Positions 26,529-41,900 of a stretch of 64,000 bases of DNA are shown here, in pieces. A model generated the notes under the pieces. The model was not told where the DNA came from, did no database searches, and saw only the letters and a list, made by a program, of their open reading frames with translations. The stretch's first letter is position 1, and every line of letters starts with the position of its first letter. The stretch spans positions 39,372 to 103,371 of the forward strand of contig VXAA01001502.1 in NCBI GenBank assembly GCA_013399115.1, given 5' to 3'. The position numbers were made by a program, and so were the translations under genes. This stretch comes from Anseranas semipalmata. Its lineage: Eukaryota; Chordata; Aves; Anseriformes; Anseranatidae.

Positions 26529-29449
26529 GGCTTACTGGTTCAGGTTATGTATTGGTATTTGTGGCTTCCCTGTGATTACAGATCAAATTTATGTGACATC
26601 CTCACTAAGTATTGAAAAGATATGTTTAAAGAAACAAGGACATTAGAACAAAAAAAATATTTATCCTCCTGTACAATCAGGAACATATTACATTTCAAAT
26701 AGATGTTGAAAAGTTTGGCTTTTATTGATCTTTATGGCTAAGAGAGGAACAGAGATTCTTGAAAAGCCATACATACTTAGGTTTTGCAAGACATACCTAA
26801 ATAAAAGTTTCATAGACCTTGAGAGGTAAGGCAGGTAAAGCTGACTTTAACTGGTCTTTGAAGATTTTTTTGATTCCTTTTTAGAACTGTGGAGAAATTA
26901 CCACCTTGTACAAAAGCAATGAAACCAACCTCTTTTCCCAATATTTGTTAATATTTCAAGTTTACAACAAAACAGATATCACATAATACGTTATTAGAAA
27001 TGGAAAGATATCTGACAAAATTATCAGCATTTTCTGCTGTCATAATTTATTTTCATTCATACAACTGCTTTACTTGCATAGTTCTAATCTGTTTCCAATA
27101 CCTTTTTCCAGATTAATGGGCCATTTTTTTTTTATTGAAAGATACTAACTTCAGTTAGTACCACACACATCATATATTGTATTCTGTCATTCAATATGAA
27201 CTTTCGAGTATCATTCCCTTCCTAAAAATAACACTATGTTCCACTTCAACCATGAAACTCAGCTTAAGTTGCTTTTACAAATACTGTATTATAGCAATGC
27301 TTCATGGACTCTGAAATCAACCTGAAGCCAATGCCAGGTTATTTTAATCATTCCTTTTCTGAAATGAAATCCTTATTGAAATTGTTTCCTTTATTTAACC
27401 ATCTCTTAAAATTTCATCTTACACGTATTTCGCAATTTTCTGAGTCATCATTGCCAGCTTTTTTTCATAGTGATACAGAAACAAGTAGATCTTTTGTTTC
27501 TACCTATAGTTACAATACTAGTAAATTTGTAAAACACAAAATTTCACAACCATACTTTTGTTTTTTCTTTAACGCATCTTTCCACTTTGAGCAATACTGT
27601 TTCAAATACACTCCTTCAAGGGAAGCATAAAAATATTAATATGATATGGCTGCTCTCTACCTACCCTCTTTCTTCTGTTACTTCTTTTTTTCTCAACTGT
27701 ATTGGAGTATTTTTGGTATTGCAGCCTGATTTGCCTGTTTTTCTTTCTAAATATGCCTATCTATCTCTGAGTACCTCCACAGTCAAAGCTCTCTCTTCAT
27801 CAGTATGTTTTTTATACAGTCAATAATAATTTGCTTTAAAGGAAAATTTGAAGGAGTCTTCTTTACCCCACTAATGATTTCAGACATTCTGGAGGACAAT
27901 GGGGTATATGCGAAAAGCTTGATACTCTTCAGGATTTTGCATCCAGTCTTGATGTCTGAAGATTTTAAACGGTACAGATCAGCATCCAAATGCTCCTCAA
28001 AGAGGATCTACAGGAGGACTTCTCACGGAGGTAAGATACTGCAGACCACCTCACTGGCTAATATCTCATATTAGAAGTCAAGGTAGGAGTTCTTACTGCC
28101 CTACTATATATGAACAAGTAAAAAAGCTAAGATACATTAAAAGCTCACTAAGCTGTAATTAAAGAAAATAAATTCAGGCATACCTCCTTTCCATGTTTGC
28201 ACATCCACATAAGAAGTTTTAAAATTGGAAAAATCACTTAATGCTTCCAATGTCAATTTAAAGATTATTAGTACACAAATATGTAACTCACTGGGACACA
28301 GATTCTCACCCTTTTCAACAGACACTCATTTTTTTCATGATCTTTCACTACTTTAAAAAAAACTATAATTACTTGAGTTTGTAATTCTTCAGCATATAGT
28401 ATAACATCTCTGTTTGTATGTAAGGCTTACTTTCCATTTCAAATGATAAAAGAATACTAAAATAAAATGCATGACTTTGTAATAATTTTGTAACAACTTG
28501 GAAAAATTATTTAAGTATATATTCACTTTCATGTTGTAATTATAATAAAGAACATATTCTCTCAACAAATGACTGTAAGCTGAAAAACAGTGGAAAAGTA
28601 ATCCATGATTGCTGAACAATGAAGATCATGGTTCATCCAGAATGATCTGAGTCTGTAAGAGAGTGCTTTATAGTAAAAAAAGTAGGTTAAAATCCAATAA
28701 AGGTATCTGGTGAAATTCAACGTTCCAAAATCTTACTATCTTACTATTGTGAAGTAACCATGAAATTAAAAATGTAATGCATTTCATGATACAATTTATT
28801 TTATAATTTGAAAAGCATCGAACCTTTGGATATATTTTGATTACTACTATAATAATCTTTCAAACATTTTGAAGATAGACTTGGAAACATATTAACATAA
28901 ATAAGTTTCAGAAAACAGAAAATTGCAGAAAATCAGAAATGTATGTACATCTTTTCAGCTACAATGACAAAGGACTTCCATATTATATTAAACATAGATT
29001 TAATATTGAAGTGATTTTTGAATGTGTTGATTTTTGTTTTGCATGTATCTCAATGCTATTGATTGAGCCACATGTAAATGTAACCTATCACTGCAGCTTT
29101 GGTTCATGAAGCAATCATTTAATACAACCATCATTCTTATCACTAAGTAATCACATTTCAAGGGTTTCAAAATAATATTACAGAGGTTAAAATACTCCCC
29201 CAAGTTCAGTTTCATTACTACATGTTCCTTTACGACGTTATAATTCATTTTCATGTTTTCTTTCTTGGGGTGTATCCTATTACTATTATTTCTCCAATGT
29301 TTCCATTTTACCGTAATCAAAAGTCACACTTAAAACAATGCCTCATAAAGTTAATAATCAACAGAAAAAGTCTGAATCTTTTACTTACAGAGTTCTATTA
29401 AATAGTCCACTACTCTTGCAAATATCTTTTTTTTGAGAAAGATTATAGA

Positions 29450-29479
29450 CCTAGGTTGGTAATACCTAAGTTGGTATTA
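29450..29479. repeat. tandem duplication, 2 x 15 bp
   Basis: CCTAGGTTGGTAATA is followed directly by CCTAAGTTGGTATTA, with two differences in 15. About 40 bp further on, GGGATTAAATCT and GGGATTAATCT form another short direct repeat (about 29519..29541). Confidence 0.75.
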
Positions 29480-30923
29480 TAAAAGCTGAATGTATGTAAT
29501 GTGCAACATTTTGAACATGGGATTAAATCTGGGATTAATCTAGATTTACATTTAAATTGACTTTAACATCAGCAGGAGTCCTGTGGTTAATTCTGGGTGC
29601 ACAGGCAGGGGGGTAGATTGAGGCCAGCTGAGAATGAACCACTGTGACTTTTATCTTAAAGTCAGTTTTTTTTGAGAATATCTAATTTAGTTATTGGCAT
29701 CAGCTATTTAACCTGCACTCCAGCCACTTTGCTGGAGCTGGAGTGGTTAAAACAGTTATCTCATATAACCACAAGAGCAGCATAGGTCACCTAAAGTTTT
29801 TAACACAGTGAAGGTTTTCAGTGCATCCCTGATCTGCTCTGCAGTTGCCTTTTGTAGCTGGCATGTGAAACAGGACTGAAGCAAGACATAGCGAATGTTT
29901 TTCAGAGCAAGGGTTTCATGAAACTTGCATCTGTCCCTAGTAAAGAGGCCAAGTTGGTAGACAAGTTTTCATGTAGTTAATCTTGAGATAGGTCTAGCAG
30001 CCATTTCCACTCAAGACTTTCACGTACAGCCACAAGAATTTTCTGCAACTCATGATGAAAGAAAGAACACAGTGTGAATAGGTCTCTGTATTTTGACCGT
30101 TTTTAACCAGAGACATTATTGGTAACAGATATATAAATTGTACCAAGGAATACAGAACTGATCAGAGGGAAAATGTTTGTTGTTCATTTAACCAAAAACT
30201 CAAATGGAAAATGTTCTCCAGTAATTTTTCAGTGAATGACTCAGGCTTCAGTCTAATGGACTTTGTTTTGCCCATCACCAAATAGTGACCAATTAATTAG
30301 GCTTTAATTTGCAGCAGTGATCAGTATATCTTCATATATCTTTTCATGCATGCCCATATTCTACTAAAACCCTTGTATCTCCTAGTACAACAAACTGAGA
30401 ACATGCAAAATAGTTTACAGATCTCTGGGGAAAAAAAAAAAGAATAAATATATGAATCCTCTGTACAGATTGGGAGAGAGATTATACATGTAAAAGTTTT
30501 ATAGATCCACAAACATATTAGGAAATTTACTCCCTCTACCAGTGGATGCTCATGCCACCTACCTTAAATGAGATCACTGAATTTATTAACTATCTTTTTG
30601 TCCATTTTGGAAATGACACAGTTAAGAGGAGACCAGAAGGAGTAAAAATAGACAGCGGCTCATGTAAGAAGTTGAAAAAACACTTGAATGGAGTAGATAT
30701 TAGTGAAGCAGCGGAAAGAACTGAGAGAAGTGACATAACTATATTATTAGAGGTGCTTTGCTTTACTTACATTATTTCAAATTATTTGTTGTATTTGTTT
30801 GATATTTCCAAACTCTCGCACTAAGTAGATAACTACTTAATAATTAAGTTACCACTTTTTAAATTCATTTTTTAGTTTATCCTGTATCTCCAGCAATTTT
30901 TCAATTTATTCCACTTGGTAAGC

Positions 30924-30945
30924 TTTTTTTTTTTTTTTTTTTTTT
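30924..30945. repeat. T22 homopolymer
   Basis: Twenty-two consecutive T followed by a pyrimidine-rich stretch (CTGCTTCTTTCC). It is the longest homopolymer in the window and a likely site of length errors. Confidence 0.95.
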
Positions 30946-33900
30946 CTGCTTCTTTCCACTCTGTTTACAGTCTTCTAAATAATTGGCTTTGGTTTTGAAT
31001 ATATTTAAGTGCTCTTTTAGTTCATATGAATGATTCCAACTCATTTTGACACACTATTGATAACACATTTGTTGTAGCTATACTTTGACTTAATTCCTCT
31101 CTTCATTGTTTGTTAACACAACAAAACAGCGTTTGACAGAGAAGAATATGATTTACCTTACATTTATTGCTGCTGCCTTCCTAATAATCACACTGTGAAG
31201 GTCCCACTTAACATTTAATTACTTCACTTCATTGCAACAAATGTCATGGTCCAAAGGGTAGTATTTCTACCGAAGTGAATTTTTTCTGTGTATCTTATAT
31301 CCAGGCTGTGTCCAATAAAACACTGTACCAAGCAGTTCGAAGTGTAAATCAAACACAATTTGTTGTTCTCATACTAAACTGAACATTTTTGAAGACTGAG
31401 ACATATTAAAATGTTAAAAAAACCCACAAATTTAAAAAGTTTTAAATAAATTTCAAAAATGCCCATTTTAAAAGCAGTCACACATTTAATACGGCAGGCA
31501 AAAAGAGCAGCATATGCATTGGCACTCAGCATGTTCTCTCTTTCCTGTGAAAAGGATGGTAAACAGTCTGTCAAAAACTCTGGAATCATTACTATGAAAC
31601 GTGGAAATATGTTTTTTCTCCACACAGAAGAGCAGTGGAATCTTGACCAAAAAGCGGGAAATTGCACACAGTCCAGGTTGGGGAATGAGCTATCTTAAAA
31701 ATGCATTCATGGCAAGAAAAGGGCTGCCTCTTTCTGCATCCAGCCTTTCACCTTTTCTTTGGTTGAGGTAAGTAGGGCAGGGATCAGCTGATTAATTCCT
31801 GCTACACCAGTTAAATTTCTCCCAGGCTTTCTGAAGAACAATTTGCTTTGCCTGCCTTCCTCTCAGCTGACCCTGAGATCTGTGGGGCTGATTTTGTTTG
31901 AAACCACACTGTGAATCCAACACATCACCTGTACTACTGATGGATTTTTTTTCTGTCAGGCCAAACTGAAGAGAGTTCTGACAAAAGCCAGTGCTTTCTG
32001 ACTTCCTCGTGGCATTACGGACACAGAGTCAGGCTGAAAGCAGTACAGTCTGAGAGCAGTAATCTGAGGAAGGTAAGATTCAGTTGTCTCAACTTCCTGT
32101 TGCTATTCAACACAAAGGCTAAAATTTAACTCCTCCCAGGGAATTAGAAAGCTTTAGCATTTAAAAAGGCTGGTGCCATTACTCTGTGGCCTCTGTCACT
32201 TCAACTGAAAAATTGTTTCACATCTGAGCTGAGACCTAAAGAACATCTATCCTAACTAGTGTCACGGGTGCAGTTATTTACGAGAGCTCAGTAGTCTATA
32301 CTGGAACCAACGAAGATGCCGGCCATGTGGGTGATAGCTGGCAGTGGGTAATAACGCCTTTTTGAACTGTCACGCCAATGAGCTTGATGTTTACAGCTTA
32401 AATTGATCCATGGATATATTGCTTATTAAGTACAGATCAAACACAACCTGTGGCAGATAGATCTAATTTATGACAATGCTACATCTTCCTTTCATAATCA
32501 CTACAGATTTAACTGATTCTTCATTATGGAATTTTTCCTAAATTACATCCAAATGCCAGAAAATAAATACGCAGGATGCACAAGCAACACAATATGAAAT
32601 AATTTCTACAGAATTAGTCACAAAAGGAAAACCAAATAGAATGTATTTTCTAAATGGTAATGATGTGCATTGAAATTTTAGAATTTACTAAAATCCATGG
32701 CACTGAGTCATCCTTCACAGTAAAAGGACTGTTAGATTTATTCTTCATGTCACTGCTGAATCAGCCAAAAAAATCCAAATCACATCTAGGTCGTGGACTC
32801 AAATGGCTGACCGAATACCCTATATCAGTGGAAGTTCATTTTGACCTGAGCTATTAAGGACATAGAGAAACATCTCCTAAGGAAAACAACATTCACTGTA
32901 CACACAAGCTACCACAGTTACACAATTATTCAGATACTTTATATCAGATGATCATATTATAGAGGATGTAAAGGAAAAAGTTGAAAGTGGTTAACTTTAC
33001 CCATTTCTTTCCTAATGATACTAACAATAATAACAGTTAGCAAAGATGACGTTTTTTTAAACTGGATCATCTGCTAAGAATTAGGAAAGCAAAATTTTGA
33101 TCAAAAAGTTTTTAAAAATAAACATAACTGAAGACAAGCCTTTTAAAATTCTTGATGTACTTTCATATTACAATGCTTATTTAAGCTTTCCTCTGCCAGT
33201 TACTATTGCCAAAATATACAGCAGTACTTAATAAGACAAGACTAGACTTAACTATTGACTTTCATAATGAAACATGAAGATAAAAATGAGGCTTGGTATA
33301 ATTTATAAGAGAGAAAATGATGTACTAAAAGCAAGACACTAAATCAATTTTAAACACCAAACACAATTTATGTCTGACTTTAAAACTCATCCTCAAAACA
33401 TTAATCTAGACAAAGGCCAGAAACTGAATGAGGCATAATTTGTGAAACTGATACCTTTCATCACAACCTCTAGCTGAAAAGGTCATTAGATATATTATAT
33501 CTAAGTGAGCAGCTTATCCCTGCTTCATTACTGATAATTAAGGCAAGTAATATTTTCTTGACAGTAATGTGTCCAGTAAGAGATATCGTCTAGTTTGCAT
33601 AAACCAGACATTAATTACCAGAGTAGTATCAGAGATAAAAAAAATTAAGTACCTGTGTAACATCATTTCATTATTTTTTCTTCATTTCCTTAAAGAATTA
33701 GCAGGCTCAGAAACATAATGAGCATATTAAGAAATCCATTTTCAAGCATTTATTAAAATCCTTATTACACATTACACAAATATATTTTGTACATACATAA
33801 ACAGAAATGAAGGCATCTTGAAATATACACATTATTTGAATATTTTGTCATCTTGCTTTACTAGAGCAACATTTGCGGGTGAAGTACAGTGATCAAATAA

Positions 33901-36900
33901 CATGGTTCATATTTGGACTTAATTTCAAATGTTAAGGCTTTCATACAGAAGAAATCACAAGTGACTCCAAGACCTCTGACCTGTAACTTCAACCCATGTA
34001 AAAGGCTGTTCCACCTTATTTGCATAAATAGTAGTTTTTCTGTTATACAGAATAGGATATGTATTAAGGGTACTTGTGGTGATGACAAATTTGTCACTTA
34101 GCTCATAATCTGTTAAACAGTTTTCATTTCTCAGTAGAAATGTCTCTCAATGTTTTTAAAAGCTATGTTGTACAGTGTTTGGCAAATAGAACAAAGAAAG
34201 GTTCTGTTAATAAACTGATCTGTAATGGTTTATTCATTAAGGTGTGTTATCTATCCTACTTCACTCTACCTATAGACAAATGTTATCTGCAGCTATTTTA
34301 TCTTTAGTCGTAACAACAGATATAAATGCTGTTGTCACTGCTTGCCATACAGGAGTCATAAAATAGTACCCTATCCTTATAGTTTCTCTCAATTCTAGTA
34401 TCCCTGAAAACGTGAATGTGTATTTGACAATAATTCCTGAGAAACAGTTATAGTGTAAGGAGCTTCTTTTTATCCTTTGAATTCCTGCCTCCATGAACAT
34501 TCATATTACTTCTCAGAAAGCATCATTAATTTAGGGAAGGGTCCAAGAGACCCTTGTTGGATAAAGAATGAAGTATGCCTTCCCAAAGAAGAAAAGGAGA
34601 ATTAAATCAGTGAATATATGGTGGAAATGTGAATGCAGTTGTAGGTGACAGCTCTGTCAGTCTCAGGAATGGGGTTCATACAGAGGGATATCATTAGTAT
34701 CACCAATGTTCTGGCAGAGCAAGACCTGCTTCTTGCAGATAGTTCCACCAATGCAGTCTCATACCAGATCCTCACACAGTCAATGGCAGCCTGTCACAAA
34801 TCTCTGAGGTGACTAAAAAAACCACCACCAAAAGAAGGCAGGTTAACCCAGAAGATCTTTACAGAAGGAACTGTCTCTCTGTCTCAGCTCTGCTGTGTAT
34901 AAGAAATAAGGAAAGGACACACACATCCTCTTCTATGAATGTGTATGCAGTGTTCAGAGAAGGCAGGGCTCACACATGCATTTCTGGATTCTGTTACAGA
35001 CAAACACTCTATGGATACTATCAACTATCAGCCCACGTAGCTTGAACGTACATAATCCAAAACAGTCAGAGGAGTAGTTTTACTGATTTTATTTGTGCAC
35101 ATGATTCTGTAACAGTAAATGTATTAAGTTGACTGACAACGTTATCATGATGATTATTTGTCAAATACATACCTTAAATACTGGAAAGTTAATTGAAAGA
35201 TCTGTTTTGTGATAACAACCTAACTGATAAACCTGCATGAAAGCTAAACTGAGACAAAGTAGGTGAATATCTGGAACAGGCGATAGAGAAATCTTTTGGT
35301 AGTAATTGACACTATTCAAATGCATTAGATCTGATCTAGTCTGTTTTTGAAATTTGCAATGTGCAAAATGACCATTTCATCACTGGCATCAGAAGTCAAA
35401 ATCATTACTTGGTTCAAATGAAGTGCTTAAGGAAGGAGAGGGTAAAATAACGACCATGTCTGTATAAGCTGTGCCCCCTTACTACTGAGGTGGGTGGAAG
35501 GCCATCTTCATTTGCATTTAACGTTTCCTCCTTCTTTCCAAGGACAAAGATCAAACACTAGTAGTGATGCTTGTGAAATAAAATTCTGCAAACTTTCCTG
35601 GAGTTTATGATAATCCATGGAGTTGCCAGTAGTTTGTGTTGACGTGAGACCACACAATGTAACAGCCACAGCATCAGGAATGTGTAGAGAGCCATAAATC
35701 CCACTCTCTACAAGTAGCTGTTACAGTCTCCCACGCAATCCAGTTTCTGGGTACAGATTAATTAGAAGTCCAACAGAGAAGTAACCAAGGTGACTTATAT
35801 TTAAAGAGAAAATTCACTTAAACTGGAAAATACTGTCACTTCAACCTCAAACAAAGGTATTGGTGCCCTCACTGAAAAAATTGTCATATTCATCTATGCA
35901 ATACAGCTGGACTTCCTTGTGGCAGCAGGAATCAATACAGTATTCTCCATGGCAGACGGCCAGGATATTTTTGCCTTTTCCTTTGGAAAAAATACCTAGG
36001 CATGGCCTGGTTACCTGTAAACTAGATTATGTAAGGCATTAAACATGACAGGGAATGGCTATCTAACAGCATCAACTGCAACAACTCTTACTTGCTAAGG
36101 AGAGTGCACCATGCAGCTCCAGTAAACTTCAGCTAGGTAACCAGAGTCTAAGACTGTGGTCCATGGCTATACAGCTCTAATTATGCTGACTCTTACCTGT
36201 CTTGTCTCTTCCTTCAGCTCTCAGAGACTGGCTGGAGTCAATAGAAAGACTAAGTTGAAAAATCTTAGGGAATGGTATGTAATACCAAATCAGTTTTGCA
36301 CTTTTAGAATCTGATTTTATGAGAAAACAACCTGACCATGACTGCCATCAACTTAAGAATAAATTGGTGAAGTAAGTAGGTATTTCTATAACCTTCATGA
36401 CATAAGACACTTTTGCTTGACTACTTTGAACTTTTTAAAAATCACAGTAAAACTTTGATCATATCTCTTCTTATTAAAATTTGCCTCTAATATTTTGATA
36501 AAATCCCAAAGAACTGTAACATCTCAAAGACTGAAAATCAAAACAGAGGTGATTGCAAATGTAAATATGCTGTTTTAATACCTACAGTGATAGAAAATTT
36601 TCTCATTCTTTCTAGTTTCTTGGGTAGAACAAGTGACACCAGTCATTGGCACCCGACAGATATAACCAAGCGATGTTACTTTTATTCTAAATATGCTGAA
36701 TTCAGACCTGAAGAAGTTGTTGATCAGCCTCCAAAAGCTTTCTAAATTAGAAGCAGTATTTTTAATATGAGAATAGTTCTGCTGAGTTAGTGACATGCAA
36801 AACATTTCTCACTGGTGTCAGTATTTGTAGGATTATGGAATATCAAGTATGATACTGCAGATGGATATTTATTTATAAATAATAGCAATATATCAGTAAT

Positions 36901-39900
36901 GAATTATTCATATGTAGTATAATATTGACAAAAATAACTTGCATGTATCTCCTGAAACATTTGCTATTTTCACTGCTATTACAAAATATACATCTGGTTT
37001 TACTCTGTATTTTGATTATAAAATGATCTGAGTAAAAACATAAAACAACCTTCTGTGCCACATTTATAGAATCAGTATTTTTTAACAGATCATGAAAGCC
37101 ATCACTCAAAACTCTCCACAATTTCTTCAGCAAGTGCTTCTCTGGAACACAGATAGAAAATACATAGACGTTTCCCCCATCAAAACGGAAGTACCAAGAG
37201 AAGCCATGTCCACATTTGTTTCAATTCATAATTTTGTACCTCCGCAAGAAGAGGATGCAGGCCTTATGTACATCTTAGAAATGTATTTTTTGTATGAATG
37301 TCACTGTGATTATCAATTGACCTATCCTAACTAAATTTTATAACTGGCATTGAGATAACAATACTAACATTAGTCAGTTTGATATAAATATCTAGTCTAT
37401 CACAAAATTCCATCATAAACTGACTCTGGAAAGGTTATAAAGCTGTAGTTCTTAATGAAATGAATCATCATCTTGCTGTAATTTATACAGACTGTTTATT
37501 CGTTATCATGATAGTTTGGCTTAATGTGATCATTTCATGTAATTTAACACGGTGATTTGTTCATTTTATTAATACTTTATTGTTCTTACTTTTCAGCTAT
37601 TTTTTGATTTGGCATTGGTGATATTACTAAGCTACAATATGATATTTTTCTAAGACTATTAGTAATAGAGATAACGGGATATTTTTTCAAGTAAGAACTG
37701 TAATTTCAGAAAGCTTGAGAACCTCAGTATATATCAAGTGTGTAAACTTATACTGACAAATCCTCCTAAAAAATCTCCTTTTCACAGCTTGCCTCAGTTT
37801 AAGAGGCAGAAATTAGCATTCAGTACTGAAAATGCTACCACTACATCTTCAGTTTCCTCAAATCTCAATTCAGAAAGGGCAAAATTCAAATTTATCTTAT
37901 CAGCAAACTGGAAAAAAAAAATCTCACAAATCTAGCCACTGTTCTCAGATCTAAAACTAAACCTGCAGTTGCATAATTACTTCAGTGTTAAATTTTAGTG
38001 GACAATAGATTGAACTATTCTGGATGACTGTTCAAAGGATTGTAAAACGAGAGATGGGATCGGATTTTGTTTTAAAAGTTAAATTCTAAGTGACATGCAC
38101 TACTTTTCTCTTTCCCTCTCTCTTGTTCACTTAAAACATTAAACTTAAGTTGTGTTTTGAACACTGGGGAAAGATGTACAGACTCCTTGAGGATGTTTAC
38201 AGTGGGTTTCTTCTAACAGTACGAGTATGAATGTGTATTCCTCATGTTTCCACACCTTCCCCTGTGACAGATACAGAGTAGTAAAGGGACCAATACAAAC
38301 CAGACAGCTTTTCAGCAGTTTTAGGGCATGTACTTGAAAACTGCATTTTTATTTTAGGTTTTGACAAATGGAAAAATCATGTTTAAAATTCTGACATTGA
38401 AACCTACAATTTCATGCTTCATCTATACAACATCCCTTTAGATGTAAGCACCGTTTAAAAACAATTTCCCCCTTAAGTTCAGTACTAGGCATTTTCTCAT
38501 ATTAATTATGCAGAAAAAAAATCTAGGCAAAATTCGCAATAACTCTTCAAACATGAAAGACTTTGTACATACATTGTACTTTAATAGTATTCATTACACA
38601 GTTGCAGTTTTGGCATCTATGTTACCTTATTATATATTTCTTCTTACGGACTGAAAACAGTAACAAAAGCTAGCAATGTTACATTAAAACACTGAAGCAG
38701 CTAAAGCAGCTTCTGCTTACTGGAATTCAGAACACTGACTGATATAAAACGGGAATATTCATACTCTTATGTCCTGATGAGGAGTCTGTCTGACCTGTGA
38801 AACCACTTTCCTTGGTGCAGCATTCAAATAGGAAGCTACACCTTTTGGCCTCTCTAGACGAAGGAATTTGTGTCAGACAGCTCTTAAACAACAAAAGCTA
38901 AACAACTGCTACACAATATAAAATTTACTACATCCCAGCATCTTGAACTGTGTCTGAAACCAGTTGTTCCAACATTGCTCCAAAGAAAAAGGAAAATCAT
39001 TGTTAACTACAGTCGCAAGCACAGCCTACAAGAATGGTTCAAGTGAATAAAGTTTGGTGATCTGACTAGATGAGGATGCACATAAGCTGAAGCTGCATAC
39101 AAGGCTATCAAGTGAGATTTTGTGAATATCACGAGTATTCTCCTGTCTAACTTTCTCACACAACTACTTTAAACTCTCCAAACTTTGCATTTTAATACCA
39201 GGCTACAAAGTTCTACGTAACACCATTTTTACTCTTTCCAGTATGACCCAGAATCTTTCTTCAATTACAGAAGGACATTAAAAGAGAAAAATCAAATTGA
39301 AATCTAAATCACATCTCTGATACTTGTGAGATCAATACAAAGAATCCAACTTCATATATGGATTTGACCATGTTAGCTAGCAAATTTTCTTTATCTTATA
39401 ATGCTTCTCAAAATATTTATGTTACAACTTGTTCGTGGCCTAATCTTTGGATAGACATTTCTAAATAGAAGAATTTCTCTAACTTTTTTTTTTGTTTGTT
39501 TACTTCCTATATTGCAGACAGTAGGGAAGGAATCGGCACATAATTCAATCTGGAAATTATTTTTCACCGAATGTGGAATTGAAAAACTGAAAAACTCAGT
39601 GAGTTGTGTATGTGGATCAATGCCTACATTTCTTATTTTGGGAAAATGTTAAAATACATCACTTGTAAAATCATGACTACTGCATAAGCTTAGTCAACAA
39701 CTTTTCTACAGCCTTCTGTAAGGCTGTGTGGTATCTTAATGCTCATGTGGAACAGCTGCACTGACACAATGGGCTGCAGACGTTTTTACTATCCTAATAA
39801 TCCACATATTAAAGAGTCCCTAAATACTCATTGATGCGACAGACCATAACAACTCCCTTGGTGCTGTTACAGTTTATCAGGTCAGTGATCTGCATACTGA

Positions 39901-41900
39901 GGATTCCCCAAGTACTCATTGACAGGTAGCTTCTCATATACACTTGTACTAAAATAATAATTGCTTTGAAGGAACTGTTAAATCCCAGTTGCAAGAACAA
40001 ATTAATTTAAAACCACTGAGACAGCACTTTAGTTTTTCTAAAGATCTGACAAATCTAGACAAATCTACTAGAGAAACCAAGACATCTGAGTGCAACAACT
40101 GTTCTCAAATATTACAGCTGTATGGCATTGTGGTTAAAAATACTACACACCTTGCCTTCAGGGAATTAGCATCACTACCTTTCTGCTAGGCAAAGGTGAC
40201 TCAAAACCTGTTCTTGACACAGTTAGAAAAGATTGAATTAAAAACCTGTTATATAGGTAATGATCTTAATTGAAGTCTTGAATTCGTCGTTCCCTATGTT
40301 CTCATTTTCTGTGTGTAGCATTTTCTTTTGTCCTCACATCTTAACCACGTATCACTGAACCCCTTGTTTTTTTCCTTTCTCTTTTCTTCCATATCCTAGC
40401 AAGTGTTTAGCTTTGCCATCTCAGAACCCTTTAACTTCCTACTCTTGTTTTCTCTCACTACATTTATGCTCTATAGATCAGAAGAAAAACTCATACAGAT
40501 CATAGAAGCCCTTGCACCCATCAGGACATGGAGTGACCTATTTGCTCCCACCCACTGCATCACACAGTGACACAAGTGATTCACACTCTGGACAACTTTC
40601 TGGCATCATGTGAGTTTCAGACAAAGCTGAGCATGGAAGCATCCACAAAGACTACTCATGAGAGTGAATGACTACATGGAAACTGCCTACAGTCAAAACA
40701 TAGCTCTAAAGAGAGAAAGCCCAAAGAGAAGGCTGATTCACAATGTTAAATTAGAGTACCTTGGAGTCCATGTCCATGATGGACTTCAGCCTAATAATGC
40801 TATCCTCTGCCATTTGGTATAGCCATCAGTATACATCACTGGAATTTTTCAGGGCTAAGTCTGATACTCCTACTAGTTTTTACACAGTTTTTTCCACAGG
40901 GCTCTGAAATCATATACTTCAAGTATTATTTATAGTCCAATCGAGAAGCAAATCAGTTACATTTCTCTTTTATGGTACTTGCTTTTTATGACTCATTTAT
41001 GTCACAGCTAGCAGGACATGTAGATCTAGCTGACATTGGTTGTTGTGTGTTTCTGAAAACATTCTTTATGAAAACCGTACTTTTAAATCACATGAGACCT
41101 CAATCAAATCTACATTAACAGTCAGGATAGTTGCAATATTCTTGCACGTAACTCAGCAACTGAAAGATGATAGTCAAATGAAGGAACCAAAACAAGAGGT
41201 GGAAGAAGTATCAAAAAACCCTTAAGAGATCCATGACTTTCCTAATACTGGCTATGATAATGGATACAAAGAGATATAATTAAAGAAGTACCATGATAAC
41301 TCCTAACAGTATAACACTAGTGCTTAGACACTGCAAACTCAGATTGTGACTACTCCTTTCCTAAAAGTTAAATAGCATCATAAAAATTAAGAAGAAAGCA
41401 ACAATTCTTCTCTTAGAACATTCCTAATATGTAACTTTTCTCCTCAGTCCATATATTTTATGCTTTCCTTGTCAAGACCTGAACTATTTCTCTGCAGTCT
41501 TTTTCTTTACAGTTTTAATAAATCCAGGCATATTCTAAACACCATTGCAAAGATTATTTTCTAGCCCAGTGTTTTGGTCAGGAACACCAACCTCCCTCTG
41601 TCCTTCTATTATCCCCTTTCTTACTACCAAAGCAAACACAAAACACATTTCTTTATTTTAAAGGTCCCTGCAATTTAACATCACTTTAAACATCACCTCT
41701 TAAACAGCAATATATTTACTATCTGTGAAATCTACTTCTTGCTTTCTTTTTTTAGGCTTGGGATGCTCTCCTTACGAAAATTCACGAAACTATCTCATTA
41801 TGCTCCTTCAATAATTCCTTAAAAAATTCCTCTTCTATGAAAACCTCTTCTCTCATTGAACTTACATGCTGAGCTAATTCAAGACTGAGGCTATGCTGAT
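30946..41900. other. noncoding unique sequence, no gene seen
   Basis: All frames are 97 codons or shorter with no domain I can name. 31690..32110 and 35440..36240 are locally richer in G+C and have more CA/TG words, but carry no splice-bounded frame I would defend. No CR1, LTR or SINE was recognised over these 11 kb, which is low for avian DNA. Confidence 0.55.
40048..40067. repeat. perfect 2 x 10 bp tandem repeat
   Basis: GACAAATCTA occurs twice in direct succession. It is a minor slippage product. Confidence 0.8.

Larger units (their letters stand above)
24952..30923. other. noncoding A+T-rich unique sequence
   Basis: Frames up to 108 codons (27304..27630, plus) are Phe/Ser-rich and unlike known domains. 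Three overlapping frames at 27587..28074 on both strands share the same A+T-rich bases and look random. The small tandem repeats and the N gap are listed separately. Confidence 0.6.

Noticed and set aside
27304..28074. Overlapping frames on both strands resembling a small gene cluster
   Set aside because: All are in A+T-rich sequence, mutually overlapping and without recognisable domains or ordered signals.
30546..30824. 92-codon plus-strand frame with a charged middle part
   Set aside because: Looks somewhat protein-like but ends in a Leu/Ile/Tyr-rich tail, and no domain or splice signal supports it.
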